The notes under the pieces: generated by a model
Databases searched by the model: none
What the model was told of the DNA's origin: nothing
Seen by the model: the letters and a program-made list of their open reading frames with translations, nothing else
Shown here: positions 25,589 through 33,904 of the stretch, in pieces
How positions within the stretch are numbered: position 1 is the stretch's first letter
Layout: each line of letters opens with the position of its first letter
Assembly (NCBI GenBank): GCA_028293625.1
Contig: JAQGOL010000025.1
Location: 418,919 to 482,918, forward strand
Direction: 5' to 3'
DNA length: 64,000 nucleotides
DNA from: Chthoniobacteraceae bacterium
GTDB taxonomy: Bacteria; Verrucomicrobiota; Verrucomicrobiia; Chthoniobacterales; Chthoniobacteraceae
Program-made: the position numbers and the translations under genes

Positions 25589-27088
25589 TTACAGATAACC
25601 AATCGTGTGCATCCGGCGTGTCAGATCGCTTTGCCGGCTTAAAAGCTGGGTGTAAATTTCTTTGTGCTCGGAATTTGGCTCAGTCCGGCTGCGCTCGTCG
25701 AGCGTCACGATTTTTCCGCATAATTCCCGGAAAGTCACCGGCTGCCCGGTAGCTGCAAACAAAGCGTAAGCGCCCTGAACCGCCGCGCCAAGCGCCGCGC
25801 CTTCCGCCGACTCCAGGCAAACCGTCGGCACCCCGAAGATGTCGGCGCAAATCTGGCGCCAGATCCCGCTCTTGCTGCCGCCGCCTGTGAGCCTGATTTC
25901 AGTCGGCTCAATTCCAAGTTCGCGGAACCGGTTGAGGCCGTATCCGAGGCCGAGCGTGGCGCCTTCCATCACCGCCCTCGCAAACGGGGCCGGTGCCATG
26001 TTGTCGGTGGTCAACCCGTGCATGACCCCGGTGCCAAGCGGCAGATTCGGAGTCCGTTCGCCGTTCAGGTAAGGAAGAAAAAGCAGGCCACGCGCGCCGG
26101 CGGGAGTCGAAGCGATCTGCGCCTCGAGCTGTTCATGATTCCATCCGAACATCTTGCGGGCCTGCTCGGTCGCAACGGTCACGTTCATTGTGCAAACCAG
26201 CGGCAGCCAGCGATCGGTGCTGTCGCAAAAGGCGGCAACCTCCCCGTTGGGATCGATGACCGGACCTGAGGAAAAGGCGTAAATGGTGCCTGATGTGCCA
26301 AGGCTTACCGTGACGACGCCTTCCTGCACATTGCCGGTGCCGATGGCGCCCATCATATTATCGCCACCGCCCGCGCTGACCACCGGGCTTTTTTCCAAAC
26401 CCCACGCCTCGCGCAGGTTCTCGCGCAGAAGCCCATGGGCGCGGCGGGAACTGGTCAGCGGAGGGAGCGCGTCGTGCAGATCCGGGTCGATGAACTCAAT
26501 GAGCGGATCGCACCATTTTTTCTCCCGCACATTCATGAGACCTGTCCCGGAAGCGTCTCCGTACTCCATGCCGCGTTCGCCGGTGAGATAAAAATTGATG
26601 TAATCGTGCGGCAACAAAACCGTCGCCAGTGAGCGATAATTTTTCGGTTCGTTTTGTTTCAGCCAAAGAATCTTCGGCGCCGTGTAACCGGGCAGGATCG
26701 GATTGCCCGCCAGGCGGATTAATCCTTCAGCCCCACCAAACTCGGCCTCAAACTGTTTGCACTGGTCGAGCGTCGACGTGTCGCACCAGAGTTTGGCGGG
26801 CCGGATCACCTTGTTTTTCTGGTCAAGCGGCACAAACCCGTGTTGCTGGCCGCTGACTCCGATTGCCTTTACCTCGGCTTTGCGCTCCCCCAGTTTGGCC
26901 AGGCATTCGCGCACGGTCTGATCGACGGCATCGAGCCACTCCTGCGGATCCTGCTCAAGATGACCCGCAGGCAGTCCTTCAATCAGCCCGTAACTGGCCG
27001 AGGCCGATGCGAGGATCTGACCGGAGTCAATATCAACGGCGATGGTCTTTGTGCTCTGCGTGCCGCTATCGATGCCAAGGGCGATCAT
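25589..27088 (-). CDS. xylB: Xylulokinase (FGGY family)
   Basis: XylB phosphorylates D-xylulose to xylulose 5-phosphate, feeding the pentose phosphate pathway. The 499-residue protein matches family length. It opens ALGIDSGTQSTKTIAVD (phosphate 1), then GVSGQQHGFVPLD and ILWLKQNEP, the GGGDNMMGAIGTG block, VSLGTSGTIYAF (phosphate 2), and the adenosine motif RLTGGGSKSGIWRQICADIFG with ESAEGAALGAAVQGAYA. FGGY members vary in substrate, but GQQHG with this domain order favours xylulose. It is divergent from the VOC gene; xylose isomerase is not in the window. Confidence 0.92.
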   Translation of the reverse strand: MIALGIDSGTQSTKTIAVDIDSGQILASASASYGLIEGLPAGHLEQDPQEWLDAVDQTVRECLAKLGERKAEVKAIGVSGQQHGFVPLDQKNKVIRPAKLWCDTSTLDQCKQFEAEFGGAEGLIRLAGNPILPGYTAPKILWLKQNEPKNYRSLATVLLPHDYINFYLTGERGMEYGDASGTGLMNVREKKWCDPLIEFIDPDLHDALPPLTSSRRAHGLLRENLREAWGLEKSPVVSAGGGDNMMGAIGTGNVQEGVVTVSLGTSGTIYAFSSGPVIDPNGEVAAFCDSTDRWLPLVCTMNVTVATEQARKMFGWNHEQLEAQIASTPAGARGLLFLPYLNGERTPNLPLGTGVMHGLTTDNMAPAPFARAVMEGATLGLGYGLNRFRELGIEPTEIRLTGGGSKSGIWRQICADIFGVPTVCLESAEGAALGAAVQGAYALFAATGQPVTFRELCGKIVTLDERSRTEPNSEHKEIYTQLLSRQSDLTRRMHTIGYL

Positions 27089-27207
27089 GGGAATTTAGAA
27101 TTTGGAATTTGGAATTTGGCGGGGGTCATCTAAGAACTGTGGCCCGCGCGCCACTGGGGCGTATCACACTTCGAATTTCAAAATCGAGAACCGAAAAACA
27201 CGACCTC

Positions 27208-27585
27208 ATGCTCACACGCCTCCTTCACACCCGCTATCGCGTGCACGATCTGGAGAAAACGGTCTCCTTTTACCGGGACGTTCTCGGCCTTCAGGAAGTC
27301 GAACGGTTTACTTCGCCGCGCGGCGCACAGCTCGTTTTCTTTAAAGCGCCTCAAAGCGAGGAACTCATCGAGCTTTGCAAGTTCGACGGCAGCGGCCCGG
27401 TCCAGGTCGGCCCCGATCTGACTCACATTGCCTTTGAAGTGGAAGACCTCGAAGCGTTCGCCAAGGAGACCGCCAGCAAAGGGTATCCGCTCTCCGATGG
27501 CCCCGTCACCACCAGCACCGGCAGCCTCATTGCCTTCATCGATGCTCCCGAGGGTTACGAAATCGAACTCATTCAGAAAGCCTGA
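27208..27585 (+). CDS. gloA: VOC (glyoxalase I-like) family protein
   Basis: The 125-residue single-domain protein has two beta-alpha-beta-beta-beta modules. It starts with MLTRLLHTRYRVHDLEKTV, followed by FYRDVLGLQEVERF, the middle HIAFEVEDLEAF and the end FIDAPEGYEIELIQ, matching lactoylglutathione lyases. The metal ligands are the early His (H8 in LLHTRYRV), the mid Glu/His region and the late Glu. Length and start (ATG 27208) fit GloA. The role in methylglyoxal detoxification is likely but other VOC activities are possible. The frame is open upstream to 26863 but that part overlaps xylB. It is followed after 6 bases by the BrnT-like gene. Confidence 0.85.
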   Translation: MLTRLLHTRYRVHDLEKTVSFYRDVLGLQEVERFTSPRGAQLVFFKAPQSEELIELCKFDGSGPVQVGPDLTHIAFEVEDLEAFAKETASKGYPLSDGPVTTSTGSLIAFIDAPEGYEIELIQKA

Positions 27586-27591
27586 CCCGTT

Positions 27592-27864
27592 ATGGAATTC
27601 GACTGGCTCGACGCCTCTTTTAATCTGCGTTCCATGACTCCCAAGGAAATCGAAGAATCTTTCGAGGACCCTTTCAGCATCCGGCTCATGCCCGAAAATG
27701 CCGAGTCCACCGAGAACGCGCGTTATTTCAACCTCGGTAAAAGTGTAAACGACCGTGGAATTTTCAGTGTGTTTTGGACCGATGGAAAACGATACCGGGT
27801 TATTCTGGCGCGCGACATGGCGCCCGAGGAACTCGCGTTTTTCACCCGCAAAAACATGGATTAA
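27592..27864 (+). CDS. BrnT-like toxin-family protein
   Basis: The 90-residue protein has the BrnT pattern: N-terminal MEFDW, a helix leading to SFEDPFSIRL, then acidic residues with ARYFNLGKSVNDRGIFSVFW, and the closing YRVILARDMAPEELAFF. BrnT toxins are ribonucleases with a RelE-like fold; the usual YLALG/IG-x-S-x-x-G strand is replaced here by NLGKSVNDRG. Eleven bases downstream is a small ribbon-helix-helix-type protein, the usual brnT-brnA order. The catalytic residues are not certain to me, so it may be an inactive or diverged member. Confidence 0.72.
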   Translation: MEFDWLDASFNLRSMTPKEIEESFEDPFSIRLMPENAESTENARYFNLGKSVNDRGIFSVFWTDGKRYRVILARDMAPEELAFFTRKNMD

Positions 27865-27875
27865 CCCGACGCCCC

Positions 27876-28139
27876 ATGAAAATCATCACGACTTGGTCCG
27901 AAATCCCGGCATTTGATACCGAAGAAGAAGAAGCCGTTTTCTGGAGCGATGCCCGCCTCGACTCGCGCTTGATGAACGCCTCCATCTTGAAGGCCGACGC
28001 GCGCGAATCGACCACAATCACCCTCCGCTTTGATCCACGCATGCTTGCCCGGATCAAACGCGTCGCCCGTTCCCGTTACTTGAATTATCAAAGCATGATC
28101 AAGCAATGGCTCAGTGAACGCTTGGAAAAAGAAATCTAA
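27876..28139 (+). CDS. BrnA-like / CopG-family antitoxin
   Basis: The 87-residue protein has an acidic N-terminal half (DTEEEEAVFWSDARLDSRLM) and a C-terminal ribbon-helix-helix-like segment: STTITLRFDPRMLARIKRVA followed by YLNYQSMIKQWLSERLEKEI. This matches BrnA/CopG-type antitoxins that bind the toxin and their own promoter. ATG at 27876 fits. It lies 11 bases after the BrnT-like gene. An inverted-repeat element of the AATCGTAATC family follows within 20 bases. Confidence 0.75.
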   Translation: MKIITTWSEIPAFDTEEEEAVFWSDARLDSRLMNASILKADARESTTITLRFDPRMLARIKRVARSRYLNYQSMIKQWLSERLEKEI

Positions 28140-28588
28140 GCACAATCCAGTCAGCTCTTAATCATAATCGTAATCTTAAGCGTTCCGACTGTTTGACTTC
28201 CAACTTCGGAAGAGCAGAACGATTACGATTAAGAAAGGAGGGGGAGAGGCTTTGCCTCCGGTCCAAACCCACGGGATGCAGTCCGGCCGTCCAATCGAAT
28301 GGTTCCCCCCGGTCCATTCAACTACGCCTTACGACCGAACTGCGACCCCTGTTTGGATTTCCCCGCGTCCGCTTCCGCGAACGGCTGCACACTTAGCAGC
28401 GGCTGTGCCACGCTCTTCCCCCGCGCCGAGAAACCGGTCGCAGCCCAGGGAAAACTTCTTTTTTCGCCGCTTCCGGTTTCCTCGCTCCTCCAGTCGCGGC
28501 TGCATAATTATCGCCACCCTGCATAATGAACGGCATCTCAAAAACCGTTGGGGCAACTGCGAAAGGGCTTGTGGAACCGCTTCCGCCT
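28140..28588. other. 449-base gap with one repeat element and no gene seen
   Basis: The left part holds the inverted-repeat element at 28157-28233. The rest (to 28588) contains only overlapping open frames on both strands without recognisable protein features or starts, and a short hairpin-like GGCTGCACA/TGTGCC pairing near 28385. I see no tRNA, RNase P, SRP or tmRNA signature. Confidence 0.6.
28157..28233. repeat. Palindromic AATCGTAATC element
   Basis: The left arm CTTAATCATAATCGTAATC (28157-28175) is matched by the right arm GATTACGATTAAG (28221-28233) as its reverse complement, around about 45 bases that include CTTCCAACTTCGGAAG. The same core recurs at 44305-44324 and around 52051-52345. 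Confidence 0.8.
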
Positions 28589-30394
28589 TCAAAGCGAGGC
28601 GATCTTGGAAAGGACTGCTGAATTCGCCTCCAGACAAGCGCGCACGTTCCAACCCGTATTCTCCAAACGCATGCGGGCTTGCTCGTAGGGAATCGCCAGC
28701 TCGCGGCTCACGAGGCGCACGCCGCGGTCGCGCAGCTTGAGATTGGACACGTTGAGATCAATCATTGAATTGCCGCGCACTTTGCCGAGCCGGATCATCG
28801 CACACGTGGAAAGAATATTGAGCACCAACTTGGTGGCGGTGCCCGCCTTCAACCGCGTCGAGCCGGTAATGATTTCCGGGCCGGTGGGGAGATCAATTTC
28901 GACATCCCACGGCGTTGCAGTGCGTGGCCGGGCCGGGTTGCAGGTCACGAGCATTGTCCCGGCTCCGAGTTCGCGGGCTTTTAAAAGCGCGCCGATTACA
29001 TACGGAGTCCGGCCGCTGGCAGCGATGCCGCAGACCACATCGCCGGCCTTGATCCCGCGTTCGATCATGGCCAGGGCTCCGGCGCCAGGCTGATCCTCGG
29101 CACCTTCCACCGCCCGATGAAGCGCCGCAAGCCCGCCGGCAATGATTCCCTGGACCCGCTCGGGCGGCATCCCGAATGTGGGAGGAATCTCGCTGGCATC
29201 GAGCACGCCGAGCCGTCCGCTTGTCCCAGCTCCGGCATAAAAAAGCCGTCCCCCGCCTTTCAACGCGGCGCTGACGAGCTCCACGCCGCGCGCAATTGGG
29301 TCGCTGACGGCCGCCAATGCCTGATCGACAAAGCGTTCCTCGCTTACAAACAGGTTTACGAGCTCGACCGTTGAAAGCCGCTCAAGATGCATCGAGCGCG
29401 GATTGCTCTGCTCGGTGGACGCCGTGGCGAGCTCTTTCGCGTCATCAGGCAGGGCGTGATCCGCCTTTTCAGCCTCTACGATTTTCACGCTCTCAACGGC
29501 ACGGCGCTCTTCATTTCCTTCGGCAAGCCATGCAGCCCCAAAGGCGCCCGATCTTTCACAAAGCTCAACCGCCGCCTTTGGCAAAAGAATGCTGAGCCGA
29601 TATTTAAAAAGCGCCACGTAATCGGGATGATGCGTGAACAAACCGCCTACGAGCCGCACCGGTACATCGTTAAATTCAAGGCGTTGAGCCACCGCGCGCG
29701 TGAATTCGGCCAGAATCGTGGCGCCGCTTTGCACCACATTAAGCATCTCAGGTTCGCCGGAGGTTGCTGCGTGGAAAATGCACGGGGCAAGCCGTGCCAC
29801 CGACATTTTATCCGCCTGCATCGCCCATTCCACCAGGTCCTGCAACCGGCTCAGCCCCAATGTGCGCAGGATCTCCTCCGCGAGCGGCGTGATTTTTTGG
29901 TTCAAATCAAAATGACTGAGCACCACGCGCAGTCCGCGCATCGCGATATGATAGCCGCCGCCCAGATCGCCCAGCAATTGGCCCCAACCTCCTGCTTTTT
30001 CAATGCGCCCGCCTCTTCTGCCGTGAACCGCCGCCCCGGTGCCGGCAATGACCGCAATCCCGTCCTCTCCGCCAAACGCCGTCGCCATGGCTGAGTCGCG
30101 GTCGCTGCCGACCCGGATCAACGCATTGGGCCACTGCCCGGTGGCGATCCCGAGCAACCGGCCGCGATCTTCCTCCGTTCCGCAACCGGCCAGAAAAGCG
30201 CCCACATGGCTCACATCGCGGGGCAAGACGCTGAACAAGGCGGAAAGCGCATCGTCCCCGATCAATTTCAAATTGGAGGCAGGCAACGCGCCTCGCTCGA
30301 CGATCTCAATGCCGTCCGCATGGCGGGCCATTAAAACCCATTCAGTTTTAGTGCCGCCGCCTTCAATTCCCAGGATACGATTTGTGCGTTGCAT
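28589..30394 (-). CDS. murQ: Fused BadF/GlcNAc-type kinase and MurNAc-6-phosphate etherase
   Basis: The 601-residue protein joins two enzymes. Residues about 1-300 form an N-acetylglucosamine/BadF-type sugar kinase: GIEGGGTKTEWVLM, IAGTGAAVHGRRGG and a late SGAFGAAWLA. After a variable linker (about 300-340), residues about 343-601 are MurQ: MHLERLSTVELVN, a SIS domain with YAGAGTSGRLGVLDASEIPP, HRAVEGAEDQPG and the late NSMIDLNVSN. The two glutamates (in DASEIPP and EGAED) correspond to the MurQ acid/base pair. MurQ turns MurNAc 6-phosphate into GlcNAc 6-phosphate during peptidoglycan recycling; the fused kinase may supply a phosphorylated sugar. ATG 30394 (MQRTN) is preferred to a TTG at 30415. 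The gene is divergent from the VanZ-like gene with almost no gap. Confidence 0.93.
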   Translation of the reverse strand: MQRTNRILGIEGGGTKTEWVLMARHADGIEIVERGALPASNLKLIGDDALSALFSVLPRDVSHVGAFLAGCGTEEDRGRLLGIATGQWPNALIRVGSDRDSAMATAFGGEDGIAVIAGTGAAVHGRRGGRIEKAGGWGQLLGDLGGGYHIAMRGLRVVLSHFDLNQKITPLAEEILRTLGLSRLQDLVEWAMQADKMSVARLAPCIFHAATSGEPEMLNVVQSGATILAEFTRAVAQRLEFNDVPVRLVGGLFTHHPDYVALFKYRLSILLPKAAVELCERSGAFGAAWLAEGNEERRAVESVKIVEAEKADHALPDDAKELATASTEQSNPRSMHLERLSTVELVNLFVSEERFVDQALAAVSDPIARGVELVSAALKGGGRLFYAGAGTSGRLGVLDASEIPPTFGMPPERVQGIIAGGLAALHRAVEGAEDQPGAGALAMIERGIKAGDVVCGIAASGRTPYVIGALLKARELGAGTMLVTCNPARPRTATPWDVEIDLPTGPEIITGSTRLKAGTATKLVLNILSTCAMIRLGKVRGNSMIDLNVSNLKLRDRGVRLVSRELAIPYEQARMRLENTGWNVRACLEANSAVLSKIASL

Positions 30395-30451
30395 CCTACA
30401 AGTATCCTGAAGCAACGTCGTATTCTCAAATCCCGATCTGAATTGAACCGC

Positions 30452-30859
30452 ATGTCACGTTTTCGCCTTGGAGCATGGAGCACCGTCGCCGCCTGGGTAC
30501 TCACTATTTTCATCCTCTCCTCGTTGAGCGGTTCGCAGGTGGAACATCTCAATGTCTTTCGGCTTTGGGATAAGGCTGCCCATTTCATCGCATTCGCGGG
30601 CGGCGGCTTTGTTTTGGGCCTGGCTCTGCGGGTAAGCACCGCGTGGTCGCCAAAAAAAGTGACCCTTGTGACCATCGCTGTCATTTCGCTCTTTGGTGCC
30701 ACCGATGAATGGCATCAACTTTACACCCCGCAACGCAGCGGTGCCGATCGCGCCGACTGGCTCGCCGACACCTTCGGAGCTGCCGTCGGCGCCCTCCTGA
30801 TTGCCTCTATTTATGCCCGATACCAGCGCAAAGATTGCCCGGCTCCGCCATCAGATTGA
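30452..30859 (+). CDS. VanZ-like membrane protein
   Basis: The 135-residue protein has three to four hydrophobic segments (AWVLTIFILSSLSG, HFIAFAGGGFVLGLAL, VTLVTIAVISLFG, AVGALLIASIY) and the VanZ family pattern: DKAAHFIAFA, ATDEWHQ and a late DWLADTFGAAVG. VanZ-like proteins are linked to teicoplanin resistance or envelope phosphate chemistry, but most have no known function. The ATG at 30452 gives a normal family length; a frame opening at 30389 would overlap the kinase-MurQ start. The last 47 bases overlap the ligA start. Confidence 0.85.
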   Translation: MSRFRLGAWSTVAAWVLTIFILSSLSGSQVEHLNVFRLWDKAAHFIAFAGGGFVLGLALRVSTAWSPKKVTLVTIAVISLFGATDEWHQLYTPQRSGADRADWLADTFGAAVGALLIASIYARYQRKDCPAPPSD

Positions 30860-33125
30860 AGAGCATAACCGCCGCTATTACGAGGAAGCCGCTCCAACGG
30901 TTTCCGACGCCCAATACGATGCGCTTTTTTCTGAGCTGCGGGAACTGGAGGAAGCCCATCCCGAGTTCGCCACGTCCGATTCTCCCACCCGGCGCGTGGG
31001 CGGCAAGCCGTTGCTTGGGTTCAAACAGGTGCGCCATGCCGTGCCGATGCTCAGCCTCGATAATCTTTTTGCAAAAAAGGACGGCGTCGAAGGCGTGCGC
31101 AAATTTGAAGTCAGCGTCGAGAACGAGCTCAAACGCAAAGGGGCGCTGCCTGCCGAACCGCTGACCTGGCTGGTGGAACCGAAGGTCGACGGCGTCGCCA
31201 TCAGCCTTCGATACGAAAATGGCCTTTTCACGGTCGGCGCAACGCGGGGTGATGGCGAGACGGGCGACGATATTACCGCCAATCTGCGGACGGTTCGCTC
31301 GCTGCCCCTTCGATTAAACCGGACGCCCCGGGTGCTCGAAGTGCGCGGCGAAGTGTACATGCCGACCGATGCCTTTGAAAAGCTCAAGGCCCAGCAGGAG
31401 GCCGCCGGTGAAACCCCGTTTGTCAACCCGCGCAACGCCACCGCTGGTTCCCTCAAGCAGCTCGATTCGCGCATCGTGGCGAAACGGCCGCTGGCACTCG
31501 TCGTTTACGGCCTGGGCGAAACCAGCGACGACGCGGAGGTGCCCGCGACCCAAAGCGGCTTGATTGAATGGCTGCGCGCCCTTGGTTTTCCCACGCACAC
31601 CGCCGATCGCGTCTGGTATTGCCATTCCGTGGCCGAACTCGGCGCAGCCATTACGGAACTCGATGCGATCCGGCACAAGTTCACTTTTGAAACCGATGGG
31701 GCGGTGATCAAACTCAATGACCGCGCTTTGCGGGAAACGGTCGGTTACACCTCGCGCGCTCCCAAATGGGCGCGGGCCTATAAGTACGCGCCCGAGCAGG
31801 CGCAAACCCTTTTGCAAACCATCACCGTCCAGGTCGGCCGCACCGGGGTGCTTACGCCTGTCGCGGAACTTGAACCGGTTTTTTTAAGCGGCAGCACCAT
31901 CAGCCGCGCCACGTTGCATAACGAGGACGAGATCCGGCGAAAAGATATCCGCATTGGCGATACCGTGATTATTGAAAAGGCCGGCGAAGTCATTCCCGCC
32001 GTTATCGCGGTGGTTCCGGAACGGCGTCCGGCCAACTCCGAGCCGTTTGATTTTCTGGCTTATATCGGCGGCAAATGCCCCGCGTGCGGCGGCCCGGTCC
32101 GGCGCGACCCGCAGTTTGCGGCGTGGATATGCGACAATCTCAATTGTCCCGCGCAAAAAACCCGGCGAATCGAGTATTTCGCCAAACGCGGCGCGCTCGA
32201 TATTGATGGCGTGGGCGGGATCGTGGCCGACAAACTGGTGGAACGCGAGATGGTGCATGATCCGCTCGATCTTTTTAATCTCAAGGTGGAGCCGCTGGGC
32301 GCCCTGAATTTGGGCACCGTGGAAGAACCGCGCATTTTCGGAGTCAAAAACGCGACCAAGGTGATTGAAGCCCTTGAGCGGGCAAAAACCTTGCCGCTCT
32401 CGCGCTGGCTTCACGCGCTGGCCATTCCCGAGGTAGGCGAAAACACCGCGTATGATCTCGCTAATTTTCACGAGACAATCGAGGAAGTCGCCGACTCTGC
32501 GTTGCTTAAGGATGTGCTTGCTCTGCATCAGCGCCGGGCTGAAGTCAAAAGCAACAACCCGAAGTCCCGCAAGAAGGAGCAGCTCACCGACTTGGAGCGC
32601 CAGCAACTCAGCTCCAAACACGCCGGAGCGCTCGCGGGGATTCCCGATATCGAGCAGCGGCTGGAATCAAAAGGCTTCGGGCGCCGCACCAAAAAGAAGA
32701 CCGCCGACGATGGATTTGTCACCGAGGTCGGGCCGGTGGTGGCGCGCTCAGTGCTCGAATTTTTTCAAAGCCCGGCCGGCATCCGGATGCTTGAGCGTTT
32801 AAAAGAGCTCGGCATCTCGCCCCGGGGCAAAAGCGCCGCCACGGCTGTTCTGGATGAGCCGCTTAAAGGAAAAACATTCGTGCTCACCGGCACATTGTCC
32901 ACGATGGCTCGCGGCAAGGCAGCCGACGAAATCCGTGCCCGGGGCGGCTCCGTGACCGGCTCCGTCACGAAAAACACCGATTACGTTATTGCCGGCGAAA
33001 GCGCCGGCTCAAAACTCGACGACGCTCAAACCCTCGGCATCGCGGTGCTCGATGAAGCCGCGTTCCTGGCTTTGCTGGAAGCAGCACCCGGACCGCCGGC
33101 CGCCATCCAGGCCGAGCTGCTCTAA
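30813..33125 (+). CDS. ligA: NAD-dependent DNA ligase with internal insertion
   Basis: LigA seals nicks in duplex DNA during replication using NAD+. The 770-residue protein (family usual about 670) has domain Ia (HNRRYYEEAAPTVSDAQYD), adenylation motif KVDG (K124), an OB-fold (TPVAELEPVFLSGSTISRAT), the four-cysteine zinc finger (CPACGG...CDNLNCPAQ), helix-hairpin-helix repeats and a C-terminal BRCT (GKTFVLTGTL). About 65 residues at 571-634, rich in Lys, Arg, Gln and Glu (KSNNPKSRKKEQLTDLE through GRRTKKKTADDGF), interrupt the HhH domain. The start ATG at 30813 lies inside the VanZ-like gene (47-base overlap). An in-frame TTG at 30801 is less likely. Confidence 0.96.
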   Translation: MPDTSAKIARLRHQIEEHNRRYYEEAAPTVSDAQYDALFSELRELEEAHPEFATSDSPTRRVGGKPLLGFKQVRHAVPMLSLDNLFAKKDGVEGVRKFEVSVENELKRKGALPAEPLTWLVEPKVDGVAISLRYENGLFTVGATRGDGETGDDITANLRTVRSLPLRLNRTPRVLEVRGEVYMPTDAFEKLKAQQEAAGETPFVNPRNATAGSLKQLDSRIVAKRPLALVVYGLGETSDDAEVPATQSGLIEWLRALGFPTHTADRVWYCHSVAELGAAITELDAIRHKFTFETDGAVIKLNDRALRETVGYTSRAPKWARAYKYAPEQAQTLLQTITVQVGRTGVLTPVAELEPVFLSGSTISRATLHNEDEIRRKDIRIGDTVIIEKAGEVIPAVIAVVPERRPANSEPFDFLAYIGGKCPACGGPVRRDPQFAAWICDNLNCPAQKTRRIEYFAKRGALDIDGVGGIVADKLVEREMVHDPLDLFNLKVEPLGALNLGTVEEPRIFGVKNATKVIEALERAKTLPLSRWLHALAIPEVGENTAYDLANFHETIEEVADSALLKDVLALHQRRAEVKSNNPKSRKKEQLTDLERQQLSSKHAGALAGIPDIEQRLESKGFGRRTKKKTADDGFVTEVGPVVARSVLEFFQSPAGIRMLERLKELGISPRGKSAATAVLDEPLKGKTFVLTGTLSTMARGKAADEIRARGGSVTGSVTKNTDYVIAGESAGSKLDDAQTLGIAVLDEAAFLALLEAAPGPPAAIQAELL

Positions 33126-33292
33126 ACGCCGCAATAGTTCGCTGCGTCTGACAGCGCTCTTTGAGCGTTTTCCGATCTGTGCCCGCACTGTTTGCATCAA
33201 ATTCTTTTCCCAGCGGAGCGCTTCTGCTTTTGTCTCAGCCGCTTGACGATCCGCCGGTTGAAAAACGGGCGCCACCTCTCAGGCTCCACCTC

Positions 33293-33904
33293 ATGCCGCC
33301 CAAGGAAAGCACCGCAGACGCCGACGCCTCGCTTATTGAATTGATCAGCAAAGGCGATGAGCGGGCATTTATGGAACTTTACGAGCGCTTTTCCCGGCCA
33401 CTCTATTCCCTGGCATTCAAAATCCTGCAAAACCCCCAGGACTCCGAAGACGTCCTGCAGCTTACGTTTTTACAGATCTGGAAAAAGGCGGGCAGCTTTC
33501 AATCGGGCCGCGCCACGGTTTTTACCTGGATCGTCATCATCATGCGCTCAAAAGCCATTGATCGTGTCCGGCAACGGCTGCGGCACAATCGGCTGGCCGA
33601 GGAACAGGCGCGCGAACATCAAACCACCCCCTCGGCTCCCGGACAGATCGCCACCGCCCTGCTCTCCAACCATGGCGCCGAATCGACCACCGATAACGTC
33701 AGCCAGCAGGAACGCAAAGAAGCCATCCTTAAAGCACTTGAGAAAATTCCCTCGGAACAGCGTGATGCGATTGAGATGGCCTTTTTTAAGGGACTGACCC
33801 AAATCGAAATTTCCGATGCTCTCCGCACACCGCTGGGAACCATCAAAGCCCGAATCCGCCGGGGCATGCTTCGGATGCGCGATGCATTGGAGGGCCGCGT
33901 ATGA
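33293..33904 (+). CDS. ECF RNA polymerase sigma factor
   Basis: The 203-residue protein has sigma-70 region 2 (ALYERFSRPLYSLAFKI-type block, here FMELYERFSRPLYSLAFKIL, with DSEDVLQLTFLQIWK and TWIVIIMRSKAIDRVRQ) and region 4.2 (EKIPSEQRDAIEMAFFKGLT followed by EISDALRTPLGTIKARIRRG). It lacks regions 1 and 3, as expected for the extracytoplasmic-function group, and the partner resembles anti-sigma-K, so it is probably SigK-like. The ATG at 33293 fits; an open frame back to 33161 adds unrelated sequence. The stop overlaps the anti-sigma start by 4 bases. The signal sensed is unknown. Confidence 0.92.
   Translation: MPPKESTADADASLIELISKGDERAFMELYERFSRPLYSLAFKILQNPQDSEDVLQLTFLQIWKKAGSFQSGRATVFTWIVIIMRSKAIDRVRQRLRHNRLAEEQAREHQTTPSAPGQIATALLSNHGAESTTDNVSQQERKEAILKALEKIPSEQRDAIEMAFFKGLTQIEISDALRTPLGTIKARIRRGMLRMRDALEGRV

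Noticed and set aside
28252..28740. Open frame of 162 codons on the plus strand near 28.5 kb
   Set aside because: It overlaps the MurQ end on the opposite strand and is arginine- and serine-rich without features.
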